Positions 8,952 through 17,228 of a stretch of 64,000 nt of DNA are shown here, piece after piece. The notes below the pieces were generated by a model. That model saw only the letters and a list, made by a program, of their open reading frames with translations, was not told where the DNA came from and made no database searches. Numbering within the stretch: position 1 is the stretch's first letter; each line of letters begins with the position of its first letter. Origin of the DNA: Alistipes sp. (lineage in GTDB: Bacteria > Bacteroidota > Bacteroidia > Bacteroidales > Rikenellaceae); NCBI GenBank assembly GCA_017936685.1, contig JAGBFA010000009.1, forward strand, positions 1-64,000. Reading direction: 5' to 3'. Both the position numbers and the translations under genes were made by a program.

Positions 8952-10898
8952 ATGGCTTTTAAATTGGATTCGAAAATACCGGCAGGTGAGTTGGCACAGA
9001 AGTGGAGCAACCACAAAGCGGCCATCAAGGTCGTCAGCCCGGCTAACAAACGCAAGTTGGATATTATCGTGATCGGTACCGGTCTGGGCGGTGCTTCGGC
9101 AGCCGCTTCGCTCGGTGAGCTGGGTTACAACGTCAAGATATTCTGCATTCAGGACTCGCCGCGCCGCGCTCACTCTATCGCTGCGCAGGGCGGTATCAAT
9201 GCAGCCAAGAACTATCAGAACGACAACGACTCGGTATACCGTCTGTTCTACGATACCATCAAGGGCGGCGACTACCGTGCCCGCGAGGCCAACGTATATC
9301 GTCTGGCCGAGGTGTCGAACCTCATCATCGATCAGTGCGTGGCTCAGGGCGTGCCTTTCGCCCGTGAGTACGGCGGTCTTCTGGCCAACCGTTCGTTCGG
9401 CGGTGCGCAGGTATCGCGTACGTTCTATGCCCGCGGCCAGACCGGACAGCAGCTGCTGCTGGGTGCATACGCCGCACTGAACAAGGAGATCGCTGCCGGC
9501 AGCGTGAAGTCGTATCCGCGTCACGAGATGCTCGACATCGTCATCGAGGACGGCGAGGCACGCGGTATCATCGCGCGCAACCTCGTAACGGGTGAGATCG
9601 AGCGTCACGGAGCACACGCCGTGGTTATCGCTTCGGGCGGTTACGGCAATGTGTTCTTCCTCTCGACCAACGCCATGGCCTCTAACGGCTCGGCCGCATT
9701 CCAGTGCTACCGCAAGGGTGCAGGCTTCGCCAACCCCTGCTTCACGCAGATCCACCCCACGTGTATCCCCGTTCACGGCACGCAGCAGTCGAAGCTGACG
9801 CTTATGTCGGAGTCGCTGCGCAACGACGGCCGTATATGGGTTCCCAAGAAGAAGGAGGACGTGGAGAAGCTGCGCAAGGGCACGATCAAGCCTTCGGATA
9901 TCAAGGAGGAGGATCGCGACTACTACTTGGAGCGTCGCTACCCGGCTTTCGGTAACCTCGTGCCGCGCGACGTGGCTTCGCGTGCCGCCAAGGAGCGTTG
10001 CGATGCCGGCTTCGGTGTGAACGAGACTGGTCTGGCCGTGTTCCTCGACTTCAAGACCGCCATCGAGCGTCTGGGCAAAGATGTCATAAAGCAGCGTTAC
10101 GGCAATCTGTTCGACATGTACGAGGAGATCACCGATACCAACCCCTACGAGCAGCCTATGCAGATATTCCCCGCCGTGCACTACACCATGGGCGGTATCT
10201 GGGTCGACTACAACCTCATGACCACGATCCCCGGTCTCTACGCCATCGGCGAGGCCAACTTCTCGGATCACGGTGCCAACCGTCTGGGTGCCTCGGCTCT
10301 GATGCAGGGTCTGGCCGACGGTTACTTCGTGCTACCCTATACCATCGGCGACTACCTCTCTCATAAGATTCAGGCTCCCAAGGTCAAGACCGATACTCCG
10401 GCATTCGATGAGGCCGAGAAAGCCGTTAAGGAGAAGATCGCCAAGCTGTTTGCCATCAAGGGTAAGCAGTCTGTCGACGATATCCACAAGCGTCTGGGTC
10501 ACATCATGTGGGAGAATGTCGGCATGGCTCGTACCAAGGAGTCGTTGGAGCGCGCCATCAAGGAGATTCAGGCTCTGCGCAAGGAGTTCTGGGCAGATGT
10601 CAAGGTCGTAGGTACGGCCGACAGCTTCAACGTGGAGTTGGAGAAGGCACTGCGTCTGGCCGACTTCCTCGAACTGGGCGAGCTGATGGCCCGCGACGCC
10701 CTCATGCGTGAGGAGTCGTGCGGCGGTCACTTCCGTTCGGAGCACCAGACCGAAGAGGGCGAGGCCAAGCGTGACGACGAGAACTTCGTATATGCGGCCG
10801 TTTGGGAGTACAAGGGCATGGACAACGAGCCCGAACTCACCAAAGAGCCTTTGAACTTCGAGTTCGTACACCCGGCACAGCGTAACTACAAAGACTAA
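8952..10898 (+). CDS. frdA: Fumarate reductase/succinate dehydrogenase flavoprotein subunit
   Basis: The 648-residue catalytic subunit carries FAD and interconverts fumarate and succinate on the cytoplasmic face. It shows the dinucleotide fold [10 protein letters not shown] near residue 39, and [12 protein letters not shown] with the histidine expected to bind FAD covalently. The active-site region [10 protein letters not shown] is near residue 410 and the flavin-contact stretch [13 protein letters not shown] near 440. The C-terminal helical domain ends normally. It lies between the membrane subunit and the iron-sulphur subunit with short gaps, as in a single operon. Confidence 0.96.
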   Translation: MAFKLDSKIPAGELAQKWSNHKAAIKVVSPANKRKLDIIVIGTGLGGASAAASLGELGYNVKIFCIQDSPRRAHSIAAQGGINAAKNYQNDNDSVYRLFYDTIKGGDYRAREANVYRLAEVSNLIIDQCVAQGVPFAREYGGLLANRSFGGAQVSRTFYARGQTGQQLLLGAYAALNKEIAAGSVKSYPRHEMLDIVIEDGEARGIIARNLVTGEIERHGAHAVVIASGGYGNVFFLSTNAMASNGSAAFQCYRKGAGFANPCFTQIHPTCIPVHGTQQSKLTLMSESLRNDGRIWVPKKKEDVEKLRKGTIKPSDIKEEDRDYYLERRYPAFGNLVPRDVASRAAKERCDAGFGVNETGLAVFLDFKTAIERLGKDVIKQRYGNLFDMYEEITDTNPYEQPMQIFPAVHYTMGGIWVDYNLMTTIPGLYAIGEANFSDHGANRLGASALMQGLADGYFVLPYTIGDYLSHKIQAPKVKTDTPAFDEAEKAVKEKIAKLFAIKGKQSVDDIHKRLGHIMWENVGMARTKESLERAIKEIQALRKEFWADVKVVGTADSFNVELEKALRLADFLELGELMARDALMREESCGGHFRSEHQTEEGEAKRDDENFVYAAVWEYKGMDNEPELTKEPLNFEFVHPAQRNYKD

Positions 10899-10936
10899 CC
10901 TTTTTTGACGTTGAACTTTATATTTAGAATCAGACT

Positions 10937-11680
10937 ATGAATTTTACATTAAAGATATGGCGTCAAAAGGACGCTAAATCACACGGCGCGTTTGAGACCT
11001 ACAAAGTTTCGGATATCTCGCCCGATACCTCGTTCCTCGAAATGATGGATATCCTCAATAACAACCTCATTCACGAGGGCAAGGAGCCGGTGGCTTTCGA
11101 CCACGACTGCCGTGAGGGTATCTGCGGTATGTGCTCGCTGCATATCAACGGTCACGCACACGGTCCCGAGCAGGCCGTTACCACCTGCCAGATCTACATG
11201 CGCAAGTTCCGCGACGGCCAGACCATCGTCATCGAGCCGTGGCGTTCGGCAGCCTTCCCCGTTATCAAGGACTTGGTTGTCGACCGCGGTGCATACGACA
11301 AGATCCTGCAAGCCGGCGGTTTCGTGTCGGTTCGCACCAACTCTGTCCCCGACGGCAACGCAATACCTATCCCCAAGAAGGACGCCGACGAGAGTATGGA
11401 CGCTGCCGCTTGCGTGGGCTGCGGTGCATGTGCCGCTACCTGCAAGAACGGTTCGGCCATGTTGTTCGTCGCAGCACGCGTATCGTCGTTGGCCAAACTG
11501 CCGCAGGGACGCGTCGAGGGTGCACGCCGTGCTAAGGCCATGGTTGCCAAGATGGACGAGCTGGGCTTCGGTAACTGCACTAACACCGGTGCATGCCAGG
11601 CCGAGTGCCCCAAGTCGATCTCTATCGCGCACATCGCACGTCTCAACCGCGAGTTCTTGTCGGCTAAGTTCGAAGATTAA
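10937..11680 (+). CDS. frdB: Fumarate reductase/succinate dehydrogenase iron-sulphur subunit
   Basis: FrdB passes electrons between FrdA and the quinone-binding anchor. The 247-residue protein has a plant-type 2Fe-2S motif ([10 protein letters not shown] with a later Cys in VTTCQ, residues ~55-80) and two C-terminal clusters, [11 protein letters not shown] near residue 160 and [15 protein letters not shown] near 213. It is the last gene of the operon. Immediately after the stop there is a partial R1 end and then a full R1 palindrome, likely the 3' end of the message. Confidence 0.95.
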   Translation: MNFTLKIWRQKDAKSHGAFETYKVSDISPDTSFLEMMDILNNNLIHEGKEPVAFDHDCREGICGMCSLHINGHAHGPEQAVTTCQIYMRKFRDGQTIVIEPWRSAAFPVIKDLVVDRGAYDKILQAGGFVSVRTNSVPDGNAIPIPKKDADESMDAAACVGCGACAATCKNGSAMLFVAARVSSLAKLPQGRVEGARRAKAMVAKMDELGFGNCTNTGACQAECPKSISIAHIARLNREFLSAKFED

Positions 11681-11697
11681 TTCTTTTTCGTGATGTC

Positions 11698-11820
11698 TTT
11701 TTCGTGAAAAGGCATCATTTCCTGCGCCTCGATCAAATCCGCAAATGGGCAGTACGCTAAGTACAGCCCATCTGCGGATTTTTCACGTGCGGCTTGCAAC
11801 TAACGCCTTTTGACGAAAAA
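11698..11820. repeat. R1 palindromic repeat, copy d, with a duplicated left end
   Basis: Arms TTTTTCGTGAAAAGGC and TTTTGACGAAAAA enclose the stem ATGGGC/GCCCAT around the two GTAC motifs. An extra copy of the left tip, CTTTTTCGTGA, sits at 11683-11693, between the frdB stop and the element. The nearest relative is copy g at 45630-45754. Confidence 0.78.
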
Positions 11821-11859
11821 GTGCGCATAATTCTTTGGAGACTATTTCCACGTCAACAA

Positions 11860-12024
11860 TGTCATTCTGAGGAGCGGTCAAAGACCGCGACGTGAGAATC
11901 TCTGTTTTGGACGACAAACGCACTCCCGAGCGCGAGACTCCCACGTCGCCTGCGGCTCCTCGGAGTGACAACAGCACGTGAAGAGACTCCCACGGTCGGG
12001 CAATGCCCTCCATCGGAGTGACAG
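11860..12024. repeat. R2 hairpin cluster downstream of frdB
   Basis: Class A at 11860-11902 (inner stem GCGGTC/GACCGC), class B on the minus strand at 11931-11970, and a second class B on the minus strand at 11983-12023 (inner stem GGGCA/TGCCC). The linker GGAGACTATTTCCAC joins the preceding R1 copy to the first unit. No gene lies between 11681 and 12121. Confidence 0.8.
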
Positions 12025-12121
12025 CAACTTTTCTTTTCTTTTCGAACGCGAGCGAAAAATATAACGGAAAAATTGTCAGATTTTCGTATCTTTCGTGTCA
12101 TAAGAGCAGAAACAGGAAGAG

Positions 12122-12619
12122 ATGAGTTGCGAGGAGTTCGAAAAGATTGCAGTGGGAGTAAGGGGTGACCTGATACAGACTGCGGCGCATTATCTGCATG
12201 ACAGAGATGCAGCTGAGGACGTGGTGCAGGACACGCTGCTCAAACTCTTCGTCATGCGCTCGCGGTTAGATGCCTATCGTTCGGTGGAGGCACTGGCGCG
12301 GACGGTGGTCAAACATCTCTCGCTTAATTATATAAGAGACAACCGTATGTCGACGGCGATCGATACGGCTACAATAGCCGTAAGCGACGAGCGGGCGGAC
12401 GATGCGGAGTTGTCGGCCGAGCGGCTGCGGCGCACATTGGAGATGATCGACGCGCTGCCCGCGAAGCAGTCGATCATCATGCGCATGAAGCATGTCGAAG
12501 GCATGGAGGTCGAGGATATAGCACGTGCGGCATGCTGTTCGGCCGATGCGGTGTATGCACATTTGAGCCGCGGACGACGCGCCATTGTTGAACGATTCAA
12601 ACAAAAGGGAGGTTTATGA
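12122..12619 (+). CDS. ECF-type RNA polymerase sigma factor
   Basis: The 165-residue protein has the two-domain plan of extracytoplasmic-function sigma factors: region 2 at about residues 12-80 (DAAEDVVQDTLLKLF matches the helix that contacts the -10 element) and region 4 at about 110-160 with a helix-turn-helix (MKHVEGMEVEDIARAACCS). It recruits RNA polymerase to a limited set of promoters. Its stop overlaps the start of the next gene (ATGA at 12616-12619), the usual coupling of a sigma factor to its anti-sigma factor. The exported proteins downstream are probably part of its regulon. Confidence 0.92.
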   Translation: MSCEEFEKIAVGVRGDLIQTAAHYLHDRDAAEDVVQDTLLKLFVMRSRLDAYRSVEALARTVVKHLSLNYIRDNRMSTAIDTATIAVSDERADDAELSAERLRRTLEMIDALPAKQSIIMRMKHVEGMEVEDIARAACCSADAVYAHLSRGRRAIVERFKQKGGL

Positions 12620-13137
12620 AACTGACTCGTGAAAATATAGAGGAGTATGTAGAGCGTTTTCTCGACGGCCGCACCACGTGTGCCGAGGAGCAGGCGTTGT
12701 ACGACTACTTCCGCAGCGAGACCGTCCCGGCCGAGTGGGAGTATCTGCGCGAAGCGTTTGCCTACTTCGAAAACGGTATGGGCGAGGAGACTTCCGCAGA
12801 GGACAGCACGCGCATGCCGGTGCAGCAGCCTCTGCGACGCAGCGGCATGTCGGCATGGCGTCCTCCGCGCAGGGTTGTAAGATGGTGTGCCGCAGCGAGC
12901 GCGGCTGTCGTGGCGGCGGCAGGCACATGGATAGTCCTCTCGTCGCAGAGCAATGCGACAGCCTTCAAATCGCCCTACGACGGCAGTTACATGATCTTCA
13001 ACGGCGAGTATTGCAACGACATCGAGACGATGGACTACCAGATCGACATTGCGTTGGAGCGCGCCGCAATCATGGAGACCAAAGCTGCGCATCTGCTGGC
13101 CATAGCCGACCGGCAGTCGGAGTGTAAGACATTGTAG
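12616..13137 (+). CDS. Probable membrane anti-sigma factor
   Basis: A 173-residue protein with a cytoplasmic N-terminus of about 85 residues, one transmembrane helix (AAASAAVVAAAGTWIVLSS, about residues 91-109) and a periplasmic tail of about 64 residues. The N-terminal pattern, beginning with MKLTRENIEEYVERFLDG and a short helical bundle, resembles small anti-sigma domains of Bacteroidetes ECF systems. It overlaps the sigma gene by four bases, so translation is probably coupled. Anti-sigma function is inferred from position and topology. Confidence 0.7.
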   Translation: MKLTRENIEEYVERFLDGRTTCAEEQALYDYFRSETVPAEWEYLREAFAYFENGMGEETSAEDSTRMPVQQPLRRSGMSAWRPPRRVVRWCAAASAAVVAAAGTWIVLSSQSNATAFKSPYDGSYMIFNGEYCNDIETMDYQIDIALERAAIMETKAAHLLAIADRQSECKTL

Positions 13138-13158
13138 AATAATAACAAACGAAATAAT

Positions 13159-13572
13159 ATGAATGCTGTAAAATCAAAAATCGTAACGGCTGTGATTGCC
13201 ATCGTCCTCCTTTTGGGATTCGGAGCAGGGCAGGCATCGGCACAGGAGCGCATCGATAACCTTATCAGCAGGTTTGTCGACGGCAACAGCGGCACCATAT
13301 CGTATCGCTCGGTGGTGAAGCGCAACTCTTCGACGCATGAGATAGAGAAACGTGTGGTCGAGCTGAGCGTCTCCAACAAAGAGCTTAGCCGGCAGCTTAT
13401 CGAGGCGTTCGAAGCCGAAAAGGGCACGGCAGACGGCATGGAGATCAATCGCGGATCGTCGTACTACACGGCCACGTTGGTATGGAGCTTTCCCCGACGC
13501 ATCTACGAGCTGTCGGTAAACGGCAGCTGGGTATCGTTCTCCGCCGTGACGGATTACCGTAAGGAACAATAG
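13159..13572 (+). CDS. Small exported protein, DUF5024-like
   Basis: A 137-residue protein with a clear N-terminal signal peptide (hydrophobic run VTAVIAIVLLLGFGAG, cleavage expected after ASA near residue 28). The mature part is about 110 residues and mixes helix and strand, with a conserved-looking RIDNLISRFVDG start. It resembles small periplasmic Bacteroidales proteins of the DUF5024 kind, whose function is unknown to me. It follows the anti-sigma gene by 21 bases and is likely in the same transcript, which points to an envelope role. Confidence 0.65.
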   Translation: MNAVKSKIVTAVIAIVLLLGFGAGQASAQERIDNLISRFVDGNSGTISYRSVVKRNSSTHEIEKRVVELSVSNKELSRQLIEAFEAEKGTADGMEINRGSSYYTATLVWSFPRRIYELSVNGSWVSFSAVTDYRKEQ

Positions 13573-13666
13573 CGTCGCGACAGCTATGGCATGCGGCGTG
13601 ACAGAGCTATAAGCCGCCGCTGCCGGAAGCGCGCAACAACAAACAAACAACAAAACATTTATCGTT

Positions 13667-14452
13667 ATGAAAAGGATATTTACTATAATGATCGCCGTAC
13701 TGTCAGGCATGGGGGTAGTTGCGGCACAATCCAAACAAGTGATAAACACCACTGAGCAGATGGTCGAGCTGAATGCCTCTCTTCCGGTCAACCTCACGTT
13801 GGTCGATGCCGCCAGCCACCGTGCCATAGCCGAGATACCCTCCTCTGCGGCCGAGTGGGTCGTATTGGAGTTCGACAACGGCGAATTGACCGTGCGCGCA
13901 CAGCGCGGATACGAAAACAAGGTTGCAAAGTTATTGGAGAACAACCCCATCAATCTGCGCATCGAAAGCTCTGCGATGAGGTGCATCAACAATTCGGGCG
14001 AGATACACCTGACATATAAGAACCGCCGTCTGGCCCGTTTCGAGATCAACAATGCGGGCATAGTCACGTGGAACGACGGACGTTTGGAGATAGGATATTT
14101 GGAGATCAACAACTCCGGTGTCTTCCGTTTACGGGCACAAAAGGTTACGGCCGACACCATCGAGATCAACAATGCGGGACGCTGGTTGTGCTCGGTATGC
14201 ACATTCTACTGCGTGCACTGGGAGCATAACAACAGCGGTGTGAACGATGTCAAGTCCACCGTCGAGGCAAAGAGCGTGGAATGCAACTCTGCAGGCTGCG
14301 AGCTGATGAAGCTCAACGTCGCGTGCGAAGATCTCGAAATCAACTCCACGGGCATCGGTCAGATGGAATTCAGCGGCACGGCCGACAACATCGAAGTCTC
14401 GTCGACAGGCCGTACCACTATATCGACCTCGGCGGTAAATGCCGCAAAATAA
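13667..14452 (+). CDS. Exported ladder-repeat protein (DUF2807/GIN-like)
   Basis: A 261-residue protein with a signal peptide (cleavage expected after VVAAQ near residue 21). From about residue 105 it carries eight rungs, one every ~20 residues, of the form EINNSG, EINNAG, EHNNSG, ECNSAG, EINSTG and EVSSTG. This is the pattern of a right-handed beta-helix or beta-roll seen in DUF2807 'head GIN' proteins. Function is unknown; a cell-surface or periplasmic location is inferred. The gene is a paralogue of the next one and lies in the sigma-factor operon. Confidence 0.75.
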   Translation: MKRIFTIMIAVLSGMGVVAAQSKQVINTTEQMVELNASLPVNLTLVDAASHRAIAEIPSSAAEWVVLEFDNGELTVRAQRGYENKVAKLLENNPINLRIESSAMRCINNSGEIHLTYKNRRLARFEINNAGIVTWNDGRLEIGYLEINNSGVFRLRAQKVTADTIEINNAGRWLCSVCTFYCVHWEHNNSGVNDVKSTVEAKSVECNSAGCELMKLNVACEDLEINSTGIGQMEFSGTADNIEVSSTGRTTISTSAVNAAK

Positions 14453-14473
14453 TCCGAAAACAGATTCAATACC

Positions 14474-15295
14474 ATGAAAAAATCACTTCTTTTCATCGCC
14501 TCGCTGGCACTTATTGCAGCATGTGCCTCGACTCATGCAGGCACGCCGACCGCGGGCAGCCGGACTGCAATGACATTAAAGTCCGACCACATAAACAGTT
14601 TCACCACGACCCTGCCCGTCGAGGTGATCATAACCGACTCCTCGTCGCCTTGCGCACAGATCGAGATCCCCTCGGCCGAGATAGCCGAGTGGGTCGTCTG
14701 CCGCATCGAGGGCTCGGCACTCATGATCTATCCCCGCAAAGATGCCGGACACAGGCTCGACGCACTCTCGTCGTCAAATCCCATCAAGGTGCGCCTCGAA
14801 AGCTCGGAGATAGGCGAAATATGCAACACCTCCTCGGCCGCAGTCACCTGCCGCAACAACCGTTTCGCCCGCTCGCTGTCGATCAGCAACACAGGCGCGA
14901 TGCGTATCGAGGCCGCGCAGATCGCTCTGACGCAGAATTTCGAAATAAGCAATACCGGCCGCTGCACCCTCGGTGTCAAAACGATGAAGAGCGGCGGCAA
15001 GATCACCCTCACCAACACAGGTCGCATAGAGAGCACCGTCGAGCGATTCGAAAGCCCGATATGGGAGAATACCAATACGGGCGTCATCGATCTGTCGTCG
15101 AGCGTCACAGCCAACCGTGTGATATGCACGAGCACCGGCCGCGACAACCTGTCGTTGGAGGTCAAGTGCGACAAGCTGGACATCACCTCCACCGGAGCCG
15201 GCAGCCTGAAGTTCCGCGGCTCGGCCGACAACATATCGGTCACCGCCACCGGCTCGGCACATATCTCCACGGCCGAGGTGCGCCAGCCCAGATAA
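14474..15295 (+). CDS. Ladder-repeat lipoprotein (DUF2807/GIN-like), paralogue of upstream gene
   Basis: A 273-residue protein with a lipoprotein signal: a hydrophobic run ends in the lipobox LIAAC at about residues 13-17. Rungs spaced about 20 residues apart read SISNTG, EISNTG, TLTNTG, ENTNTG, ICTSTG, DITSTG and SVTATG, mirroring the preceding gene but with the Asn-rich corner replaced by Thr-Gly. The shared layout and 21-base gap indicate a tandem duplication. The protein is probably anchored in the outer membrane. It is followed by a strong terminator. Confidence 0.75.
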   Translation: MKKSLLFIASLALIAACASTHAGTPTAGSRTAMTLKSDHINSFTTTLPVEVIITDSSSPCAQIEIPSAEIAEWVVCRIEGSALMIYPRKDAGHRLDALSSSNPIKVRLESSEIGEICNTSSAAVTCRNNRFARSLSISNTGAMRIEAAQIALTQNFEISNTGRCTLGVKTMKSGGKITLTNTGRIESTVERFESPIWENTNTGVIDLSSSVTANRVICTSTGRDNLSLEVKCDKLDITSTGAGSLKFRGSADNISVTATGSAHISTAEVRQPR

Positions 15296-15350
15296 CAGAA
15301 TTTCCATAAGCAATCTTTTTCTTGCAACGCGACACACAGTCGCCGCGCAC

Positions 15351-15391
15351 AAGGGAGTGTATCGAGATCCACATTTCGATACACTCCCTTT
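15351..15391 (+). terminator. Terminator of the sigma-factor operon
   Basis: A perfect 15-bp stem (15351-15365 with 15376-15390) and a 10-base loop, with the lower stem AAGGG/CCCTT giving a short T tract. It stands 55 bases after the last gene. Confidence 0.8.
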
Positions 15392-15399
15392 AAAATATG

Positions 15400-15602
15400 C
15401 CGACCACAAAGCTACGGCTTGCGCCGTTATACAATTCTGACCCCAAAGCAAACGTCGACCACGGAGCTACGGCTTACGCCGTTATACAATTCTGACCCTC
15501 CCCTAAATCCCCTCCTCGGAGGGGACTTGGGTCGCGCGATTCATCGCGCTCCATGTGGGGCGTGGCAGGCTTCGTTCGCGTCCCGTGGTGGAGTTGATGG
15601 GT
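15400..15602. repeat. R3 repeats: one partial and one full copy
   Basis: R3 starts CGACCACGGAGCTACGGC, passes CTTACGCCGTTATA and ATTCTGACCC, then holds two hairpins, CCCCTC/GAGGGG and GCGCGAT/ATCGCGC, and ends near a CCATGTGGGGCGTGGCA segment. A partial copy lies at 15400-15444 and a full one at 15456-15602. Other copies are at 40386-40533 and, on the minus strand, 53471-53616. Confidence 0.75.
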
Positions 15603-15605
15603 GTC

Positions 15606-15932
15606 TGTCACTCCGAGGAGCCGCAGGCGACGTGGGAGTCTCGTGGTCGGGAGTGCTGTTTTGTGCGTGAGAGTTTGCCGACCAAGAGAGAGATTCTCAC
15701 GTCGCGATTTACAATCGCTCCTCAGAATGACAGGAACGCATAATGTCATGTTGAGCGGAGCGAAACATCTGGTTGGGGACAACAAGGCATGTCGGCCTCG
15801 CACATCAACCCCAACCGGATTCTTCACTCCGCGCTGCTTCGTTCAGAATGACAGAGTGAAAATAGTCACGCACAGATTCTTCGCTTTGCTCAGAATGACA
15901 GAGTGGAAATAGTCTTCCAAAGAATTATGCGC
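15606..15932. repeat. R2 hairpin cluster and linker
   Basis: Class B at about 15607-15650 and class A on the minus strand at about 15687-15731 (inner stem GCGATT/AATCGC) face each other, followed by class C units near 15743-15773, 15819-15852 and 15869-15900. The minus-strand linker GTGGAAATAGTC...CCAAAG joins them to R1 copy e. I see no gene between 15296 and 16064. Confidence 0.75.
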
Positions 15933-15933
15933 C

Positions 15934-16057
15934 AATTTTTCGTCAAAAGCGGTATTATACCACGCAAACGAAGATCGCCCAGATGGGACGTACTGACGTA
16001 CTTCCCATTTGGGCGAGCAAGTGCGCGGCAGTAGAATGCCGCTTTTCACGAAAAATT
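15934..16057. repeat. R1 palindromic repeat, copy e
   Basis: A 124-bp element in minus orientation, 7 bases beyond the stop codon of the minus-strand skp gene. The central stem is ATGGGA/TCCCAT around the GTAC pair. It is virtually identical to copy j at 48385-48504. Confidence 0.78.
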
Positions 16058-16064
16058 ACAGAGG

Positions 16065-16595
16065 CTACTGAGCGTCTACTACATTCAACTCCCGCTTTAC
16101 CTCTGCCGTAACGTCGGTCAAAGCCGCTTCGTCGAAGTAGGCGATGCCAGAGGCTGCGGCATTGGCCGTGTTGAAGACGATCAGATAGCCGCCGGCCTGT
16201 GCGATCTTCTTTACAGCCTCGTTAGCCAGTTCGAACACGGGAGTCATAAGCTCGTTCTCCTTGTTCGACAGATCCTGCTGGGCAATGGTCGAGAAGTCGC
16301 GGTAACGCTGCTGCAACTGCTGCAACTCCGACTCTTTGAGCTGCTTGACCGAATCCGATATGGTGCCGGCAGTCTTCTCATACTCGGCCAGTTTGTTATT
16401 GAATTCCACCTGAATGGCCTCCAACTGATCTTGCAGATCCTTGGCATAGGATTCGAGATTGGCCGATGCCTCCTTGTATTCCGACATGTTGGGAATGATG
16501 GCGGCCAGATCGACGCGTCCGAACTTCTGAGCAAAAACAGATGACGAGCATGCCATCAAGGCAACCGCGAGGGTTAGTTTCAAAAACTTCTTCAT
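16065..16595 (-). CDS. OmpH/Skp-family periplasmic chaperone (second copy)
   Basis: Skp-type chaperones hold unfolded outer-membrane proteins on their way to BamA. This 176-residue protein has a signal peptide (cleavage after SSVFA near residue 22) and then a long helical coiled coil (EYKEASANLESYAKDL and LKESELQQLQQRYRDF), as expected for the tentacles of the Skp trimer. It is the last gene of the minus-strand run nadK-uppS-bamA-skp-skp. R1 copy e lies directly downstream. Confidence 0.88.
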   Translation of the reverse strand: MKKFLKLTLAVALMACSSSVFAQKFGRVDLAAIIPNMSEYKEASANLESYAKDLQDQLEAIQVEFNNKLAEYEKTAGTISDSVKQLKESELQQLQQRYRDFSTIAQQDLSNKENELMTPVFELANEAVKKIAQAGGYLIVFNTANAAASGIAYFDEAALTDVTAEVKRELNVVDAQ

Positions 16596-16625
16596 AGTTG
16601 ATAAATGTGTGTATTATTTATTCGA

Positions 16626-17138
16626 TTATTTCAATGCGTCGATGATCTTCTGCGTGAAGTCCACGCGCGAAGAGTAGTAGAGTACCGTGGGGTTGGCCGC
16701 GATGTCGATGACCAGATCGTAGCCGTATTGCTTGCAGAAGCTCTCTATGACCGAGAATACGCGCTGCTGTATGGGTTGGATAAGCTCCAAACGCTTCTTC
16801 ATCAGCTCGCCGTCGGTGCCGAACAGCGACTCCTGATACTCGGTAGCCTCCTGCTCCTTTTGCAGTATGGCGTTCTCGCGGCTCTGGCGCACGGCATCGC
16901 TCAGCGAGGCGCGCTGCGCAACGTAGTTGTTATAGAGGGTCTCGACGGCCTCGAAGCGCGCATCGACCTGCTGCTGATAGTTATCTGACAGCGTCTCGAT
17001 CTGTTCCAGAGCCGTGTTATACTCCTTTATCGATTTGAATATGGTTTCGCTGTTGACCACCATGTAGTTCTGAGCCGACGCGCCGAGCACGGCCGCCACC
17101 ACAAGCGAAAGAGTTAAAATCAGACGTTTCATAGACAT
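16626..17138 (-). CDS. OmpH/Skp-family periplasmic chaperone (first copy)
   Basis: A 170-residue exported protein (signal peptide MSMKRLILTLSLVVAAVLG, cleavage after SAQ) with a Skp-like start (NYMVVNSETIFKSIKEYNTA) and a central helical hairpin rich in Glu and Gln. It lies 90 bases after bamA and 30 before its paralogue. The two proteins share the family fold but little sequence, so the duplication is old; this double arrangement is common in Bacteroidetes. The likely role is delivery of outer-membrane barrels to BamA. Confidence 0.88.
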   Translation of the reverse strand: MSMKRLILTLSLVVAAVLGASAQNYMVVNSETIFKSIKEYNTALEQIETLSDNYQQQVDARFEAVETLYNNYVAQRASLSDAVRQSRENAILQKEQEATEYQESLFGTDGELMKKRLELIQPIQQRVFSVIESFCKQYGYDLVIDIAANPTVLYYSSRVDFTQKIIDALK

Positions 17139-17228
17139 TGCGTTTTTATATTATACAAATGTAATGAAAATATTTCAATTTCTTTGCCATGTCGCATCTT
17201 TATCACGGGTAACGGTTCACACCGCGCG

